DNA of 64,000 bases from Brevibacillus parabrevis (lineage in GTDB: Bacteria; Bacillota; Bacilli; Brevibacillales; Brevibacillaceae), in NCBI RefSeq assembly GCF_003710905.1, contig NZ_RHHV01000003.1, positions 186,001 through 250,000 on the forward strand, read 5' to 3'. The notes under the pieces were generated by a model. It ran no database searches, was not told where the DNA came from, and saw only the letters and a program-made list of their open reading frames with translations. The translations under genes and the position numbers were made by a program. The number at the start of each line of letters is the position of its first letter. Within the stretch, counting starts at the first letter, position 1. Below, one piece after another: positions 52,538 to 62,857 of this stretch.

Positions 52538-53155
52538 TTAAGGGGCGGATTCCATGAAATCGAGAATGTATTTTTGAAGGGTGGAGGTAATTTCGCCATT
52601 CCTGGTGATCATTTTTGTTTCCATCTCTTTATCGGATAGTTTGGCATGTTGGGGTAAGGCAGGCAAAACTCGAAACGTTGTCACCTGAATAAATAGACCA
52701 TTGGCTGTAAAGCTGTTGCTGTAAACAGAAGGGAAAGTCATTTCAGACCCCAGCCTTTTGCCGGTTGTGCTGTCGATCCTGTTTACGCTGGCATAATGCT
52801 TCTCCGATACCCACGGATGGTAATAAAAGCCGACTTTTGTCAGGATATCCCCATCTTCTATAAATATTTCTTTTGTTAAGGCTTTCGATAAGTCGTCATC
52901 AATCGCGTCTACCTTGTTTTTCGACCATTTCATTTCTGGATTTCCCGGATAAATGGTGTAGTGTTGAGCAGTAGGCTTGATTGTTTTATACGTTTGGGAC
53001 AAATGATCCATGGCACCGTTAACTCTGCTGACAAACTGTTCATATGACAACTGCTTTTCTGGTTCTTTTCCGAGCGTGAGAATACCAATCTGCCACAGTA
53101 ACAGTAGTCCGGCAACTGCCAGAACACATTTGATAACAATGCTGTTCATTTTCAT
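52538..53155 (-). CDS. Membrane-anchored protein of unknown function
   Basis: A 205-residue protein. A signal anchor (about 7-25, VIKCVLAVAGLLLLWQIGIL) puts the rest outside. The body (EQFVSRVNGAMDHL..., HYTIYPGNPEMKW, VGFYYHPWVSEKHYASVNRID) is not recognised. The ATG at 53155 follows AAAGGA by eight or so bases; the frame could extend to 53224. It is AT-richer than neighbouring genes and paired with a secreted-protein gene 106 bases upstream in the same direction. Confidence 0.65.
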   Translation of the reverse strand: MKMNSIVIKCVLAVAGLLLLWQIGILTLGKEPEKQLSYEQFVSRVNGAMDHLSQTYKTIKPTAQHYTIYPGNPEMKWSKNKVDAIDDDLSKALTKEIFIEDGDILTKVGFYYHPWVSEKHYASVNRIDSTTGKRLGSEMTFPSVYSNSFTANGLFIQVTTFRVLPALPQHAKLSDKEMETKMITRNGEITSTLQKYILDFMESAP

Positions 53156-53261
53156 ACAACGATTCCTTTCAGAGAAAGTAAATGATTCTGCAATAACGAA
53201 GTTCTTTGCTGACATGCAAAACAAGAGTAGAAGCTGAACTTCTACTCTTGTTTTTTATTTT

Positions 53262-53939
53262 TCAATCATACGTTACTTTTCCGAAATGAATCTTACCAGT
53301 GTCGTATTCACTGTAAGGCAATCTTGCATTTACTGTTCTAGTTTTAAATCCGGAATTACCGGAAACGTCTTGCCACTTGTATTTTACAGCCCCGCCTGTT
53401 CGAACACCGTGGGCATAAATTTTAATAGAGCCAGTTCTGCCAGTATACAAATTGTATTTTTTGCTAGCGCCGATCCCCTCAGATGTAGAGGAAGCTCTGG
53501 CTACGCTTCCATTAACGCTTGCTTCCACCTCAACCGCTATAACGTTAAACTCTGCTTTAGCAGAAAGTCCTCCTGAAATTGTCCATTGCACCGTTGACGA
53601 TTCATTATAGGAAACCGTTAATTCTGTTGTAGAACCAGCTTCATCTCGGGTGTCAAAGGAAAATTCAGCAATTTCAAATGCGTCCCTCTTGTTTTCAGTA
53701 TAGCTAGGGACGTAACTCACTGGCCATTCTTTATACATCGAGTCTGATCTAGGAGCAATGTTTTTGGAAGATTTGCCAAAATTACTTTGCCATTCGTTAT
53801 TTGTTTGCTCTTGAGCAATTTTTTGAATCTCGGAATCAGAATAGTATCTTACATTCCCTTCAGCGAAGCTGACAGAGGAGAAGGCGGTTAGTGATAGAAC
53901 GGTAGTCAAAAGTGTGACAAATGTTTTCTTTCTAAACAT
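53262..53939 (-). CDS. Secreted beta-rich protein of unknown function
   Basis: A 225-residue exported protein. The signal peptide is clear (MFRKKTFVTLLTTVLSLTAFSSVSFA, cut after about residue 25). The mature part has a Ser/Thr-rich alternating stretch (TTELTVSYNESSTVQWTISG, then GLSAKAEFNVIAVEVEASVNGSVARASSTSEG), which has the polar/non-polar alternation of a transmembrane beta-hairpin in small pore-forming toxins, though no family is certain. The start at 53939 follows GGGAGGG; the longer frame (53954) lacks one. AT-rich DNA suggests transfer. I do not claim a toxin role. Confidence 0.65.
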   Translation of the reverse strand: MFRKKTFVTLLTTVLSLTAFSSVSFAEGNVRYYSDSEIQKIAQEQTNNEWQSNFGKSSKNIAPRSDSMYKEWPVSYVPSYTENKRDAFEIAEFSFDTRDEAGSTTELTVSYNESSTVQWTISGGLSAKAEFNVIAVEVEASVNGSVARASSTSEGIGASKKYNLYTGRTGSIKIYAHGVRTGGAVKYKWQDVSGNSGFKTRTVNARLPYSEYDTGKIHFGKVTYD

Positions 53940-54091
53940 TATATACCCTCCCATATTTTGGGATCTATTTAACCATAAACCATTTTTTGTAAAATAACAA
54001 TATGATTATCGAAAATACAAGGAAAATATTTACAATTAATGTCGGCGTGTTTTCTAATATCGTAATTGACGACGATGGAAAGGGGGTGTGG

Positions 54092-54130
54092 ATGTTCCTG
54101 AGGGAACTAATCATAAGGATCGTCTCTTGA
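54092..54130 (+). CDS. Candidate 12-codon mini-ORF with own RBS
   Basis: ATG at 54092 follows AAAGGGGGTGTGG by a normal distance and encodes MFLRELIIRIVS, then TGA. A solid terminator lies 33 bases downstream (54163-54200), giving a tiny transcription unit in the AT-rich gap of about 350 bases (53,940-54,289). No family can be assigned to so short a peptide; it could be an artefact. Confidence 0.3.
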   Translation: MFLRELIIRIVS

Positions 54131-54162
54131 TATCGGCGGTGACGAAGCGTCTATAAATATGC

Positions 54163-54200
54163 AAAACGAACCTCTAGAATCTTTTCCAAGGTTCGTTTTG
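54163..54200. terminator. Intrinsic terminator in the AT-rich gap
   Basis: AAAACGAACC (54163-54172), 17-base loop, GGTTCGTTTT (54190-54199). It could serve the mini-ORF transcript on the plus strand, or transcription from the DinB gene on the minus strand. Confidence 0.75.
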
Positions 54201-54289
54201 GTTTAGCGATATAGTTGAGCTTAATGCATGGAATGCTTCATTGTTTTAGCGAATCTTGAGGGGACTGTTATAAAATTATCGCAACAGCT

Positions 54290-54832
54290 CTACCCCTCAC
54301 TAGAATGCCGCCGAAAAACTTCTTGGTTATACTCAACCGATCTCCCGCGGGGAATACTCAAACTCACCCAATGCTCGTTTTGCAACTGTTTCCCGATGTA
54401 AACGATTTGTCCGACGTGGTAGGAGTAGTGAGAGAGCTGACGCTGGATGGCTTTCATGACGGAGTGAGGCTCGTTTCGGATCGTGACTGTTTTCATCAGG
54501 TCGTCATGCGAAAGCGCGGCCAGAGCGGCAAACAGAACTTGCCAGCCTGTCTCCCAACAGGCGATCAGGTCCTCTTTCGTAGCGAAGCCGCCTTCAAATT
54601 CCTGGTCGCGATTGCGGCCGGGTTTTTCGCCATCGCTTCCGAACAGATCGGTCCATCTGGCTACCATGTTGCCTGACAGATGTTTGACGATGATTGCAAT
54701 GCTGTTGGACTCGCTGGAAGGTGCTTGCTGAAGCTGCTCCAGGGAGAGCTGTTCGATCGTCTTTTCCCCGAGTTTTTTCACATCGAAAAACTTGTCTGTC
54801 GTACATGAAAGAAACTCCTGTGCCCATTCCAT
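54290..54832 (-). CDS. DinB-like DUF1572 protein
   Basis: A 180-residue four-helix protein. Two metal-type histidines are seen in IIVKHLSGNMVARWTDLF (about 55) and HYSYHVGQIVYIGKQL (about 142-146), the DinB/DUF1572 pattern; RGRSVEYNQEVFRR closes it. The family binds a metal and includes thiol transferases; the substrate here is unknown. The ATG at 54832 follows AAAGGAG by eight bases. It diverges from rpoE. Confidence 0.78.
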   Translation of the reverse strand: MEWAQEFLSCTTDKFFDVKKLGEKTIEQLSLEQLQQAPSSESNSIAIIVKHLSGNMVARWTDLFGSDGEKPGRNRDQEFEGGFATKEDLIACWETGWQVLFAALAALSHDDLMKTVTIRNEPHSVMKAIQRQLSHYSYHVGQIVYIGKQLQNEHWVSLSIPRGRSVEYNQEVFRRHSSEG

Positions 54833-54888
54833 TCGCTTCACTCCTTTCTTTATCTATTTGATCTTACATGAAAATGGTTACACCTTGT

Positions 54889-54916
54889 TTGAAAGCCTTG
54901 CATTTTCGGCTAAAAT
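54889..54916 (+). promoter_or_regulatory. Promoter of rpoE
   Basis: TTGAAA (54889-54894), 16-base spacer, TAAAAT (54911-54916). The leader is about 150 bases long. Confidence 0.6.
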
Positions 54917-55072
54917 AAGGAATACTGTATGTTAGCCTTCGTATGTTGAACGACATGCGAAAAAGGAAATGGACTTCATTTATGTATTGCCTATGCAAAG
55001 CCTGCGTCCACCAGAAAAGGGCGAGGTCGGTATTGAACCCAATAGTTTTCTAATGGAAAGGACGTGCCCTGG

Positions 55073-55627
55073 GTGAGTCAATTGTTTGCTCATATTGATC
55101 CCGAGAAACTGAGCGAGATGGCGTTGGTTGATATTGCGTATGAAATTTTGCGTGAAACCAACCGCACTTACAACTTCCGCGAGCTGATGGATGAACTGGT
55201 TACCGTTCGTAACATGACAAACGAACAACTCATGGCAATCATCGCGCAAGTATACACAGAAATTAACATTGACGGCCGTTTTGTATGCCTTGGCGACAAC
55301 GTGTGGGGATTGAAGCGCTGGTACCCGACTGACACAGTTGAAGAGACGCAAGAAGGCGGCGGAACCAAAAAGAAAAAAATTATCCTCGAGGACGACTTCG
55401 ACGATTACGACACCGAAGACGAAGTGGTTGAGGATTACGAAGACGACGATGTTGTCATTTTCGAAGACGAAGAAGAATTTGTTGATGAGGATGCAGAGAT
55501 CGAGGATGAAGAGATCGATGCTGAAATCGACGAAGAGGAGCTCGAAGAAGAGGAAGACGAGCTGTTCGACGAGGAGCTTGAAGAAGAGGAAGCTGACGAA
55601 GAGTTGGAAGATGAAGAGGATAAGTGA
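55073..55627 (+). CDS. rpoE: DNA-directed RNA polymerase delta subunit
   Basis: A 184-residue Firmicutes-specific RNA polymerase subunit. The structured N-terminal domain (about 1-90, SEMALVDIAYEILRETNRTYNFRELMDEL, INIDGRFVCLGDNVWGLKRWYP) is followed by a strongly acidic Asp/Glu tail (about 110-184), the delta-subunit hallmark. It helps RNA polymerase release nucleic acid and recycle. Two GTG codons (55064, 55073) could start it; 55073 gives better RBS spacing. pyrG follows, as in B. subtilis. Confidence 0.92.
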   Translation: MSQLFAHIDPEKLSEMALVDIAYEILRETNRTYNFRELMDELVTVRNMTNEQLMAIIAQVYTEINIDGRFVCLGDNVWGLKRWYPTDTVEETQEGGGTKKKKIILEDDFDDYDTEDEVVEDYEDDDVVIFEDEEEFVDEDAEIEDEEIDAEIDEEELEEEEDELFDEELEEEEADEELEDEEDK

Positions 55628-55634
55628 TAAGTCC

Positions 55635-55663
55635 TTGACTTCCGCTTGAGGGACAGATAAAAT
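55635..55663 (+). promoter_or_regulatory. Promoter of pyrG with GGGC start
   Basis: TTGACT (55635-55640), 17-base spacer, TAAAAT (55658-55663), then seven bases and GGGCTT at 55671. A transcript starting GGGC is what reiterative-transcription control needs. Confidence 0.75.
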
Positions 55664-55708
55664 ACTCCTTGGGCTTCACATGAAGAAGGATTAAATAAGG
55701 GAAACTAT

Positions 55709-57437
<1,729 letters not shown>

Positions 57438-57448
57438 ATGTTTGCATA

Positions 57449-57491
57449 AAAAAGACGCCCCGGCGAAATCAATCGTCGGCGCGTCTTTTCT
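57449..57491. terminator. Bidirectional terminator after pyrG
   Basis: AAAAAAGACGC, loop region with CGA/TCG pairs, GCGTCTTTTC between convergent pyrG and amj. Confidence 0.8.
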
Positions 57492-57495
57492 GTTT

Positions 57496-58290
57496 TCAAT
57501 GAAAGAGCGGCGATAGCCAGGCTACCCAATAAGCGGCGGGAACAAGCAGAAGCTGCGCCAGAACGGTTCCGAAAAAGCGGGAAATCATCAGCCACAAATA
57601 CATGTCGCGAATGGACTCCTGCGTCGCTTTTCCCTGCATAGCCTTCTCGGTCAAAAGGGCAACCTGCGGGTCGACCAGAATGGTCATGAAGATCGTCGCA
57701 AAGCCGTTGATCATGCCGGAAGACATCAGTACGGTTGCTTTGTAGTCAGGCGTCAAAAGGGTTGCATACAGCACGGAGAGCACGCTGCTGGTATAGATGG
57801 CTGTCCCCAGGCAGTTGAGCAGCAAAAGGCGTTTGGGGATGCCTTTGATGCGAAAGCGGGAGATGCCTTGCCAACTCGGGATTCGCACGTGGTGCCGGAC
57901 GCGGCGGATGCTGTCTACCGTGACGGCTGTGCGCAGCATTTGCGGGATCGAGCCGGCCAATTCCAGATGGGAAATCACCCGCTTGGAAATTTGGACAAAC
58001 GTAGGAAACAGCACGATGGCTGCCAGCGTCCCTACCGAGGAGGCGACGATAATCAAATGCAGCTGCCAGCTCGGATCGGTGTGCAGCATGGCAGCCTGAT
58101 CCATCAATCCGCCAGTGAACGGACCTTGGATCAGGTTGGAGGTGCGGGAGAGAAGCAGCGTAATGCCGACAAGCGACAGGGCGACCGCGATTCTCCCTGT
58201 TTGTACGCCTGCGAAGCGAATGGCGTAGGAAAGTGTCTCTGTCGTATGGATAACAAACGTTAACAGGCAAATCAACCAGAGCGCATCCAT
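57496..58290 (-). CDS. amj: Amj-family lipid II flippase
   Basis: A 264-residue membrane protein with about six or seven segments. The start LICLLTFVIHTTETLSYAIRFAGVQTGRIAVALSLVGITLLLSRTSNLIQ-like region (in 20-residue pieces: FVIHTTETLSYAIRFAG, RIAVALSLVG, SRTSNLIQGPFTG) matches B. subtilis Amj (YdaH), the alternate lipid II flippase that can replace MurJ. It would move lipid-linked murein precursor outward. The ATG at 58290 is used because a TATAAT promoter overlaps the longer frame. Amj is normally under SigM control in B. subtilis; that is not visible here. Confidence 0.8.
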   Translation of the reverse strand: MDALWLICLLTFVIHTTETLSYAIRFAGVQTGRIAVALSLVGITLLLSRTSNLIQGPFTGGLMDQAAMLHTDPSWQLHLIIVASSVGTLAAIVLFPTFVQISKRVISHLELAGSIPQMLRTAVTVDSIRRVRHHVRIPSWQGISRFRIKGIPKRLLLLNCLGTAIYTSSVLSVLYATLLTPDYKATVLMSSGMINGFATIFMTILVDPQVALLTEKAMQGKATQESIRDMYLWLMISRFFGTVLAQLLLVPAAYWVAWLSPLFH

Positions 58291-58333
58291 CTTGTTTTTC
58301 GGCTCCTTGCGTAGTGCAAAAATGGTATTCCTA

Positions 58334-58362
58334 ATTATACTCGAAATGGACACTGCGGGAAA
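58334..58362 (-). promoter_or_regulatory. Putative promoter of amj
   Basis: On the minus strand TTTCCC, 17-base spacer, TATAAT; 44 bases before the ATG. Confidence 0.5.
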
Positions 58363-58438
58363 TTTTCAATAGACGAAGCGCAAAACGGGCAGGAGTTTCC
58401 TGATTTTAGGCGAAACCATAATTAATTAAGGAAATGGA

Positions 58439-58468
58439 TTCGTCAGGGGGGAGTAACCGTGTTCGACA
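58439..58468 (-). promoter_or_regulatory. Two Spo0A-box-like heptamers at the spo0F start
   Basis: On the minus strand TGACGAA (58439-58445) and TGTCGAA (58462-58468) match the 0A-box consensus TGnCGAA, 23 bp apart. The second lies in the first codons of spo0F. An AGGAGTT-N14-GAAAC element at about 58391-58415 loosely fits a SigH promoter. Confidence 0.4.
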
Positions 58469-58833
58469 AACATGATAAAAAGGTACTGGTTGTCGATGAC
58501 CAGTATGGGATTCGCATTTTGTTGTACGAGGTACTGGGCAAAGAGGGATACAAAACATTCCAGGCTGCAAACGGGAAGATGGCCCTGGAGATTGTGGAAA
58601 AAGAATCGCCTGATCTGGTCATTCTCGACATGAAGATTCCAGGCATGGACGGGATTGAGATTTTGAAGCATATCAAGAAGATCAATCAGGAAATCAAGGT
58701 AATCATGATGACCGCTTATGGCGAACTGGACATGATCAAGGAAGCGACGCAACTGGGAGCGCTTACCCATTTCACCAAACCGTTTGATATCGACGAATTG
58801 CGAATGGCTGTTCAGCAGCAGCTTGCCTGCTAG
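58459..58833 (+). CDS. spo0F: Sporulation response regulator Spo0F
   Basis: A 124-residue single-domain receiver protein, the phosphorelay middle component between sporulation histidine kinases and Spo0B. Residues Asp13-Asp14 ([15 protein letters not shown]), phosphoacceptor Asp57 ([16 protein letters not shown]), Thr85 ([11 protein letters not shown]) and Lys107 ([11 protein letters not shown]) are in place. QYGIRIL and AYGELDMI are specific to Spo0F rather than CheY. Starts at GTG after GGGGGGAG. fbaA follows after 103 bases, as in B. subtilis. Confidence 0.97.
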   Translation: MFDKHDKKVLVVDDQYGIRILLYEVLGKEGYKTFQAANGKMALEIVEKESPDLVILDMKIPGMDGIEILKHIKKINQEIKVIMMTAYGELDMIKEATQLGALTHFTKPFDIDELRMAVQQQLAC

Positions 58834-58868
58834 TGCTTTGGACAAGTCTTCGTGGGGACAAGCGTACC

Positions 58869-58897
58869 TGTTAACATACGCCTGTCTGTGATATAAT
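58869..58897 (+). promoter_or_regulatory. Putative promoter of fbaA
   Basis: TGTTAA, 17-base spacer, TATAAT (58892-58897), 39 bases before the start. The -35 is weak. Confidence 0.45.
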
Positions 58898-58936
58898 AAG
58901 CCACGTGATTGAAGTTAGCAGAGGAGGATTTCCCAA

Positions 58937-59791
58937 ATGCCACTGGTACCTATGACCGCTTTTACCGAAGACGTCAAATTGCATAAATACGCCGTCGGAC
59001 AATTTAACCTGAACAATCTCGAGTTTACTCAAGCGATTACGGAAGCTGCGATGGAAGAAAAATCGCCTGTGATTTTTGGTGTTTCCGAGGGAGCGCTTAA
59101 ATACATGGGTCTTGATTACACGGTAGCCATTGCAAAAGTGGCGGCAGAACGCGCAGGAGTACCTGTTGCGCTGCACCTGGATCACGGCAGCAACTTTGAC
59201 ATTGTCATGAAGTGCATTCGCGCAGGATTTTCTTCGGTTATGTTCGATGGTTCCCACCATTCGTTTGAAGATAACCTTCGCTTGACCAAACAGGTTGTTG
59301 AGGCTGCTCACGCTGTAGGCGTTTCTGTAGAAGGTGAACTCGGTACCATCGGCGGGGTAGAGGACGACCTGTCTGTTGACGAGGAAGACGCTACTCTGGC
59401 GAATCCGGAAGAAGCGATCCGCTTCTGGGAAGAAACAAAAGTAGACTACGTAGCCATTGCAGTGGGAACAGCTCACGGCATGTACAAAGGCGTGCCAAAA
59501 ATTCGCTACGACATTATCGAAAAAGTAGCAAGCAACATCGGAGCGCCAATCGTGCTGCACGGTGGTTCCGGCGTACCAGACGATGCGATTGTGGAATCGA
59601 TCAGACTGGGCGTAGGAAAAATCAACGTAAATACAGAAAGCCAAGTCGCATGCACCGAAACGGTTCGCAAAGCGTTGGCTGCGAAACCTAACGAAATCGA
59701 TCCGCGCAAATACCTGGGTCCTGCTCGCGATGCGATCAAGGAAGTCGTAAAAGGAAAAATGCGCCTGTTCGGAAGTAGCAACCGCGCGTAA
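58937..59791 (+). CDS. fbaA: Fructose-1,6-bisphosphate aldolase, class II
   Basis: A 284-residue zinc enzyme of glycolysis and gluconeogenesis. It shows [17 protein letters not shown], the zinc/catalytic HLDHGSNFD (His), [24 protein letters not shown] and [10 protein letters not shown], the class II signature segments. GGAGGA is seven to eight bases before the ATG. tal follows after 14 bases, so both are probably one transcript. Confidence 0.95.
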   Translation: MPLVPMTAFTEDVKLHKYAVGQFNLNNLEFTQAITEAAMEEKSPVIFGVSEGALKYMGLDYTVAIAKVAAERAGVPVALHLDHGSNFDIVMKCIRAGFSSVMFDGSHHSFEDNLRLTKQVVEAAHAVGVSVEGELGTIGGVEDDLSVDEEDATLANPEEAIRFWEETKVDYVAIAVGTAHGMYKGVPKIRYDIIEKVASNIGAPIVLHGGSGVPDDAIVESIRLGVGKINVNTESQVACTETVRKALAAKPNEIDPRKYLGPARDAIKEVVKGKMRLFGSSNRA

Positions 59792-59805
59792 CTAGGAGGA
59801 TAATC

Positions 59806-60450
59806 ATGCGTTTTTTGATTGATACGGCAAATGTAGATGAAATTCGCGAGATTCACGAATGGGGCGTTTTGGCTGGAGTAACGACGAACCCTTCTCTTGT
59901 TGCAAAAGAAGGCCGTGACTTTGTCGAAACCCTCAAAGAGATCATCGATATCGTAGATGGACCGATCAGTGCGGAAGTCATCAGCACCGATGCCAAAGGG
60001 ATGATTGAAGAAGGCGAAAAGCTGGCTTCTCTCTCCAAAAACATCGTGATCAAGCTGCCGATGACGGCTGAAGGTCTGAAGGCAACCAAGTATTTTGCCA
60101 AGCGCAAGATCAGAACGAACGTAACGCTGGTGTTTTCCGCTAACCAAGCGCTGCTTGCTGCTCGCGCTGGTGCAAGCTTCGTGTCTCCGTTCCTGGGACG
60201 TCTGGACGATATCGGTCAAGACGGCATGCAGCTGATCGAAGACATCGCAGAGATTTTCTCTGTGCATGGCATCGATACGGAAATCATCGCAGCATCTGTT
60301 CGTCACCCTGTTCATGTGACAGAAGCCGCTCGCCGTGGTTCGCACTTCGCTACCATTCCGGCAAAAGTATTCAAGCAACTGATTGCTCACCCATTGACAG
60401 ACAGCGGTTTGGAGAAGTTCCTCGCTGACTGGGCAAGCATGCAAAAATAA
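59806..60450 (+). CDS. tal: Transaldolase (small, TalC/FSA-like)
   Basis: A 214-residue transaldolase of the short class. It shows [36 protein letters not shown], then [12 protein letters not shown] (Schiff-base Lys), [33 protein letters not shown] and ASVRHPVHV. It moves the dihydroxyacetone unit in the pentose phosphate pathway, or acts as fructose-6-phosphate aldolase. It sits in the same place as B. subtilis ywjH (tal), between fbaA and murAB. Terminator follows at 60470. Confidence 0.92.
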   Translation: MRFLIDTANVDEIREIHEWGVLAGVTTNPSLVAKEGRDFVETLKEIIDIVDGPISAEVISTDAKGMIEEGEKLASLSKNIVIKLPMTAEGLKATKYFAKRKIRTNVTLVFSANQALLAARAGASFVSPFLGRLDDIGQDGMQLIEDIAEIFSVHGIDTEIIAASVRHPVHVTEAARRGSHFATIPAKVFKQLIAHPLTDSGLEKFLADWASMQK

Positions 60451-60469
60451 GGACACGTACCGAAAGTTC

Positions 60470-60504
60470 AAGCACCTTTCTCATTGGGGAAGGTGCTTCT
60501 TTCC
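60470..60504 (+). terminator. Intrinsic terminator after tal
   Basis: AAGCACCTT, 11-base loop, AAGGTGCTT, CTTTCC; the T run is short. Confidence 0.7.
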
Positions 60505-60529
60505 CGATTACACCTGAGGAGAGCGATGC

Positions 60530-61813
60530 ATGGATAAGCTGATCATCAATGGTGGAAAACCGCTAGCGGGAACGGTGACCATCAGCGGAGCAAAAAACAG
60601 CGCAGTCGCACTGATTCCTGCCGCATTGTTGGCGGATGGACCTGTTGTTATTGAAAATCTGCCCCGTATTCAGGATGTAGATATCTATCACGAGCTCCTG
60701 CGGGAAATGGGAGCTGACGTGCTGTTCGAAGAAGACTGGATGGAAATCGACGGGCGCTTGATGAAGCTGATGCTCATGCCTAACGGCAGAATCAAAAAGC
60801 TGCGCGCCTCTTACTATTTGTGGGGAGCCTTGCTTGCCAAATTCGGAGAGGCACAGGTAGGATTGCCTGGCGGATGCGATTTGGGGCCAAGACCTGTCGA
60901 TTTGCATATCAAAGGCTTTGAAGCGATGGGCGCCGAGGTCGAGAACAAAAACGGCGTGATGACCATCCGGGCCAAGCGCGGTCGTCTGCAAGGTGCGAGA
61001 ATATACCTTGATCTCGTCAGCGTAGGAGCTACGATCAACATCATGCTTGCTGCCTCCAAGGCAGATGGCGTGACCATTATTGAAAACGCTGCCCGTGAGC
61101 CGGAGATCGTCGATGTGGCGACTCTGCTCAACAATATGGGAGCAAACATCAAAGGCGCGGGTACGGACGTCATACGCGTCCAGGGCGTGGAGCGTCTGCG
61201 GGGTTGCCGTCATACGATTATTCCGGACCGGATTGAAGCCGGTACGTACATGATCGCGGCAGCGGCTACGAATGGCAACGTGCTGGTGGAAAACGTGATT
61301 CCGAAGCATCTGGAGTCGCTGACCGCCAAGTTGCGTGAGATTGGCGCACAAGTGATGGAAATGGACGATTGCATTCAGGTGATGGGCCGGGATTCTTACC
61401 GTTCTATCGATGTGAAGACAAGTCCGTATCCGGGTTTTCCTACAGACTTGCAGCAGCCGATCACGACGCTTCTGACTCTTGCCAAAGGATCGAGCATCGT
61501 CACAGACAATATTTACAGCTCGCGTTTTCGCCATGTGGATGAATTGCGGCGCATGGGGGCGACACTGAAGGTAGAAGGACGCTCGGCTGTGATCGAAGGC
61601 GGCAGCAAGCTGAACGGAGCGAAAGTCGTGGCTTCTGATCTGCGGGCAGGAGCGGCGCTGTTTATCGCCGGGTTGGCAACGAGCGGCACGACCGAGCTGG
61701 AAGGTCTTGAGCATATCGACCGTGGTTATGAAAATTTGGTGGGCAAGCTGCAAACGCTCGGTGCCGACGTGATTCGGGTAGGCTTGCAGCACACGGAAAG
61801 CCCACAACGTTAA
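60530..61813 (+). CDS. murAB: UDP-N-acetylglucosamine 1-carboxyvinyltransferase, MurAB type
   Basis: A 427-residue enzyme making the first committed peptidoglycan precursor from UDP-GlcNAc and PEP. Catalytic Lys22-Asn23 ([10 protein letters not shown]) and Cys116 ([15 protein letters not shown]) are in place, so it should be inhibited by fosfomycin. GGNRRP-like loop and substrate sites fit full length. The position between tal and glpX matches B. subtilis murAB (murZ), the second MurA paralogue of Firmicutes. RBS CTGAGGAGAG precedes the ATG. Confidence 0.93.
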   Translation: MDKLIINGGKPLAGTVTISGAKNSAVALIPAALLADGPVVIENLPRIQDVDIYHELLREMGADVLFEEDWMEIDGRLMKLMLMPNGRIKKLRASYYLWGALLAKFGEAQVGLPGGCDLGPRPVDLHIKGFEAMGAEVENKNGVMTIRAKRGRLQGARIYLDLVSVGATINIMLAASKADGVTIIENAAREPEIVDVATLLNNMGANIKGAGTDVIRVQGVERLRGCRHTIIPDRIEAGTYMIAAAATNGNVLVENVIPKHLESLTAKLREIGAQVMEMDDCIQVMGRDSYRSIDVKTSPYPGFPTDLQQPITTLLTLAKGSSIVTDNIYSSRFRHVDELRRMGATLKVEGRSAVIEGGSKLNGAKVVASDLRAGAALFIAGLATSGTTELEGLEHIDRGYENLVGKLQTLGADVIRVGLQHTESPQR

Positions 61814-61841
61814 CCAATCATCAGGAGAGGAGTCTTCCAGA

Positions 61842-62804
61842 ATGGAGCGCAGTTTGACACTGGAACTGGTGCGTGTAACCGAAGCGGCTGCTTTGGCTTC
61901 CGCCAGTTGGATGGGGTTAGGACGAAAAGATGAGGCTGACGATGCGGCAACGACTGCCATGCGCAAGGAATTTGAAAAAGTTCCGATGGATGGCGTAGTT
62001 GTAATCGGGGAAGGCGAAATGGACGAAGCTCCGATGCTTTATATCGGCGAGCGCCTCGGTCAAGGAGTAGCGCCAGCGGTAGATGTGGCTGTCGACCCGT
62101 TGGAAGGAACCAATATTCTCGCAAAAGGGACATGGGGCGCGATTTCTGTCATTGCCATTGCCGATCGCGGAAATTTGCTGCATGCTCCTGACATGTATAT
62201 GGAGAAAATGGCAGTAGGGCCAAAAGCGGTCGGGAAAGTAGACATCAACGCTCCGATCCGCGACAACCTGAAAGCAGTAGCCGCGGCACAAGGCAAAGAT
62301 ATCAGCGACCTGGTCGCGATTGTCCTCGACCGTGACCGCCATTCCCGCATCATTCACGAAATTCGCGAGGCTGGCGCGCGTATCCGCCTCATTTCGGACG
62401 GCGATGTGGCTGCGGCGATCAATACGGCATTCCCTGATACGGGTGTAGACATTTTGTTCGGTTCTGGCGGAGCGCCAGAGGGCGTGCTGGCTGCGGTTGC
62501 CTTGAAATGCCTCGGAGGAGAAATCCAGGGCAAGCTGCTGCCGCAAAGCGAAGAAGAAATTCAACGTTGTGTCAAAATGGGGCTGACCAACCCGCACCAA
62601 GTATTATTCATGGATGATTTGGTCAAGGGTGACGACGCCATTTTTGCAGCAACTGGCGTAACAGATGGCGAATTGCTGAAAGGGGTTCGTTTTCAAGGAA
62701 CCCGTGCCACGACGCATTCTGTTGTTATGCGTGCAAAAACGGGAACGGTACGCTTCATCGAAGGGAACCACCGCCTGGAACGCAAGCCTTCGCTCGGCTT
62801 GTAA
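61842..62804 (+). CDS. glpX: Fructose-1,6-bisphosphatase, class II (GlpX)
   Basis: A 320-residue gluconeogenic phosphatase. It shows the GlpX metal-binding segments [26 protein letters not shown] and later [12 protein letters not shown] and [16 protein letters not shown]. It opposes glycolysis by removing the 1-phosphate. Gene order murAB-glpX-rho is as in B. subtilis (ywjI = glpX). GGAGAGGAG precedes the ATG. Confidence 0.95.
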   Translation: MERSLTLELVRVTEAAALASASWMGLGRKDEADDAATTAMRKEFEKVPMDGVVVIGEGEMDEAPMLYIGERLGQGVAPAVDVAVDPLEGTNILAKGTWGAISVIAIADRGNLLHAPDMYMEKMAVGPKAVGKVDINAPIRDNLKAVAAAQGKDISDLVAIVLDRDRHSRIIHEIREAGARIRLISDGDVAAAINTAFPDTGVDILFGSGGAPEGVLAAVALKCLGGEIQGKLLPQSEEEIQRCVKMGLTNPHQVLFMDDLVKGDDAIFAATGVTDGELLKGVRFQGTRATTHSVVMRAKTGTVRFIEGNHRLERKPSLGL

Positions 62805-62857
62805 GAAACGAGTTTAGACAGATGAACTTTCAAGAGTAAATAAAGAGTGGTGGATGT

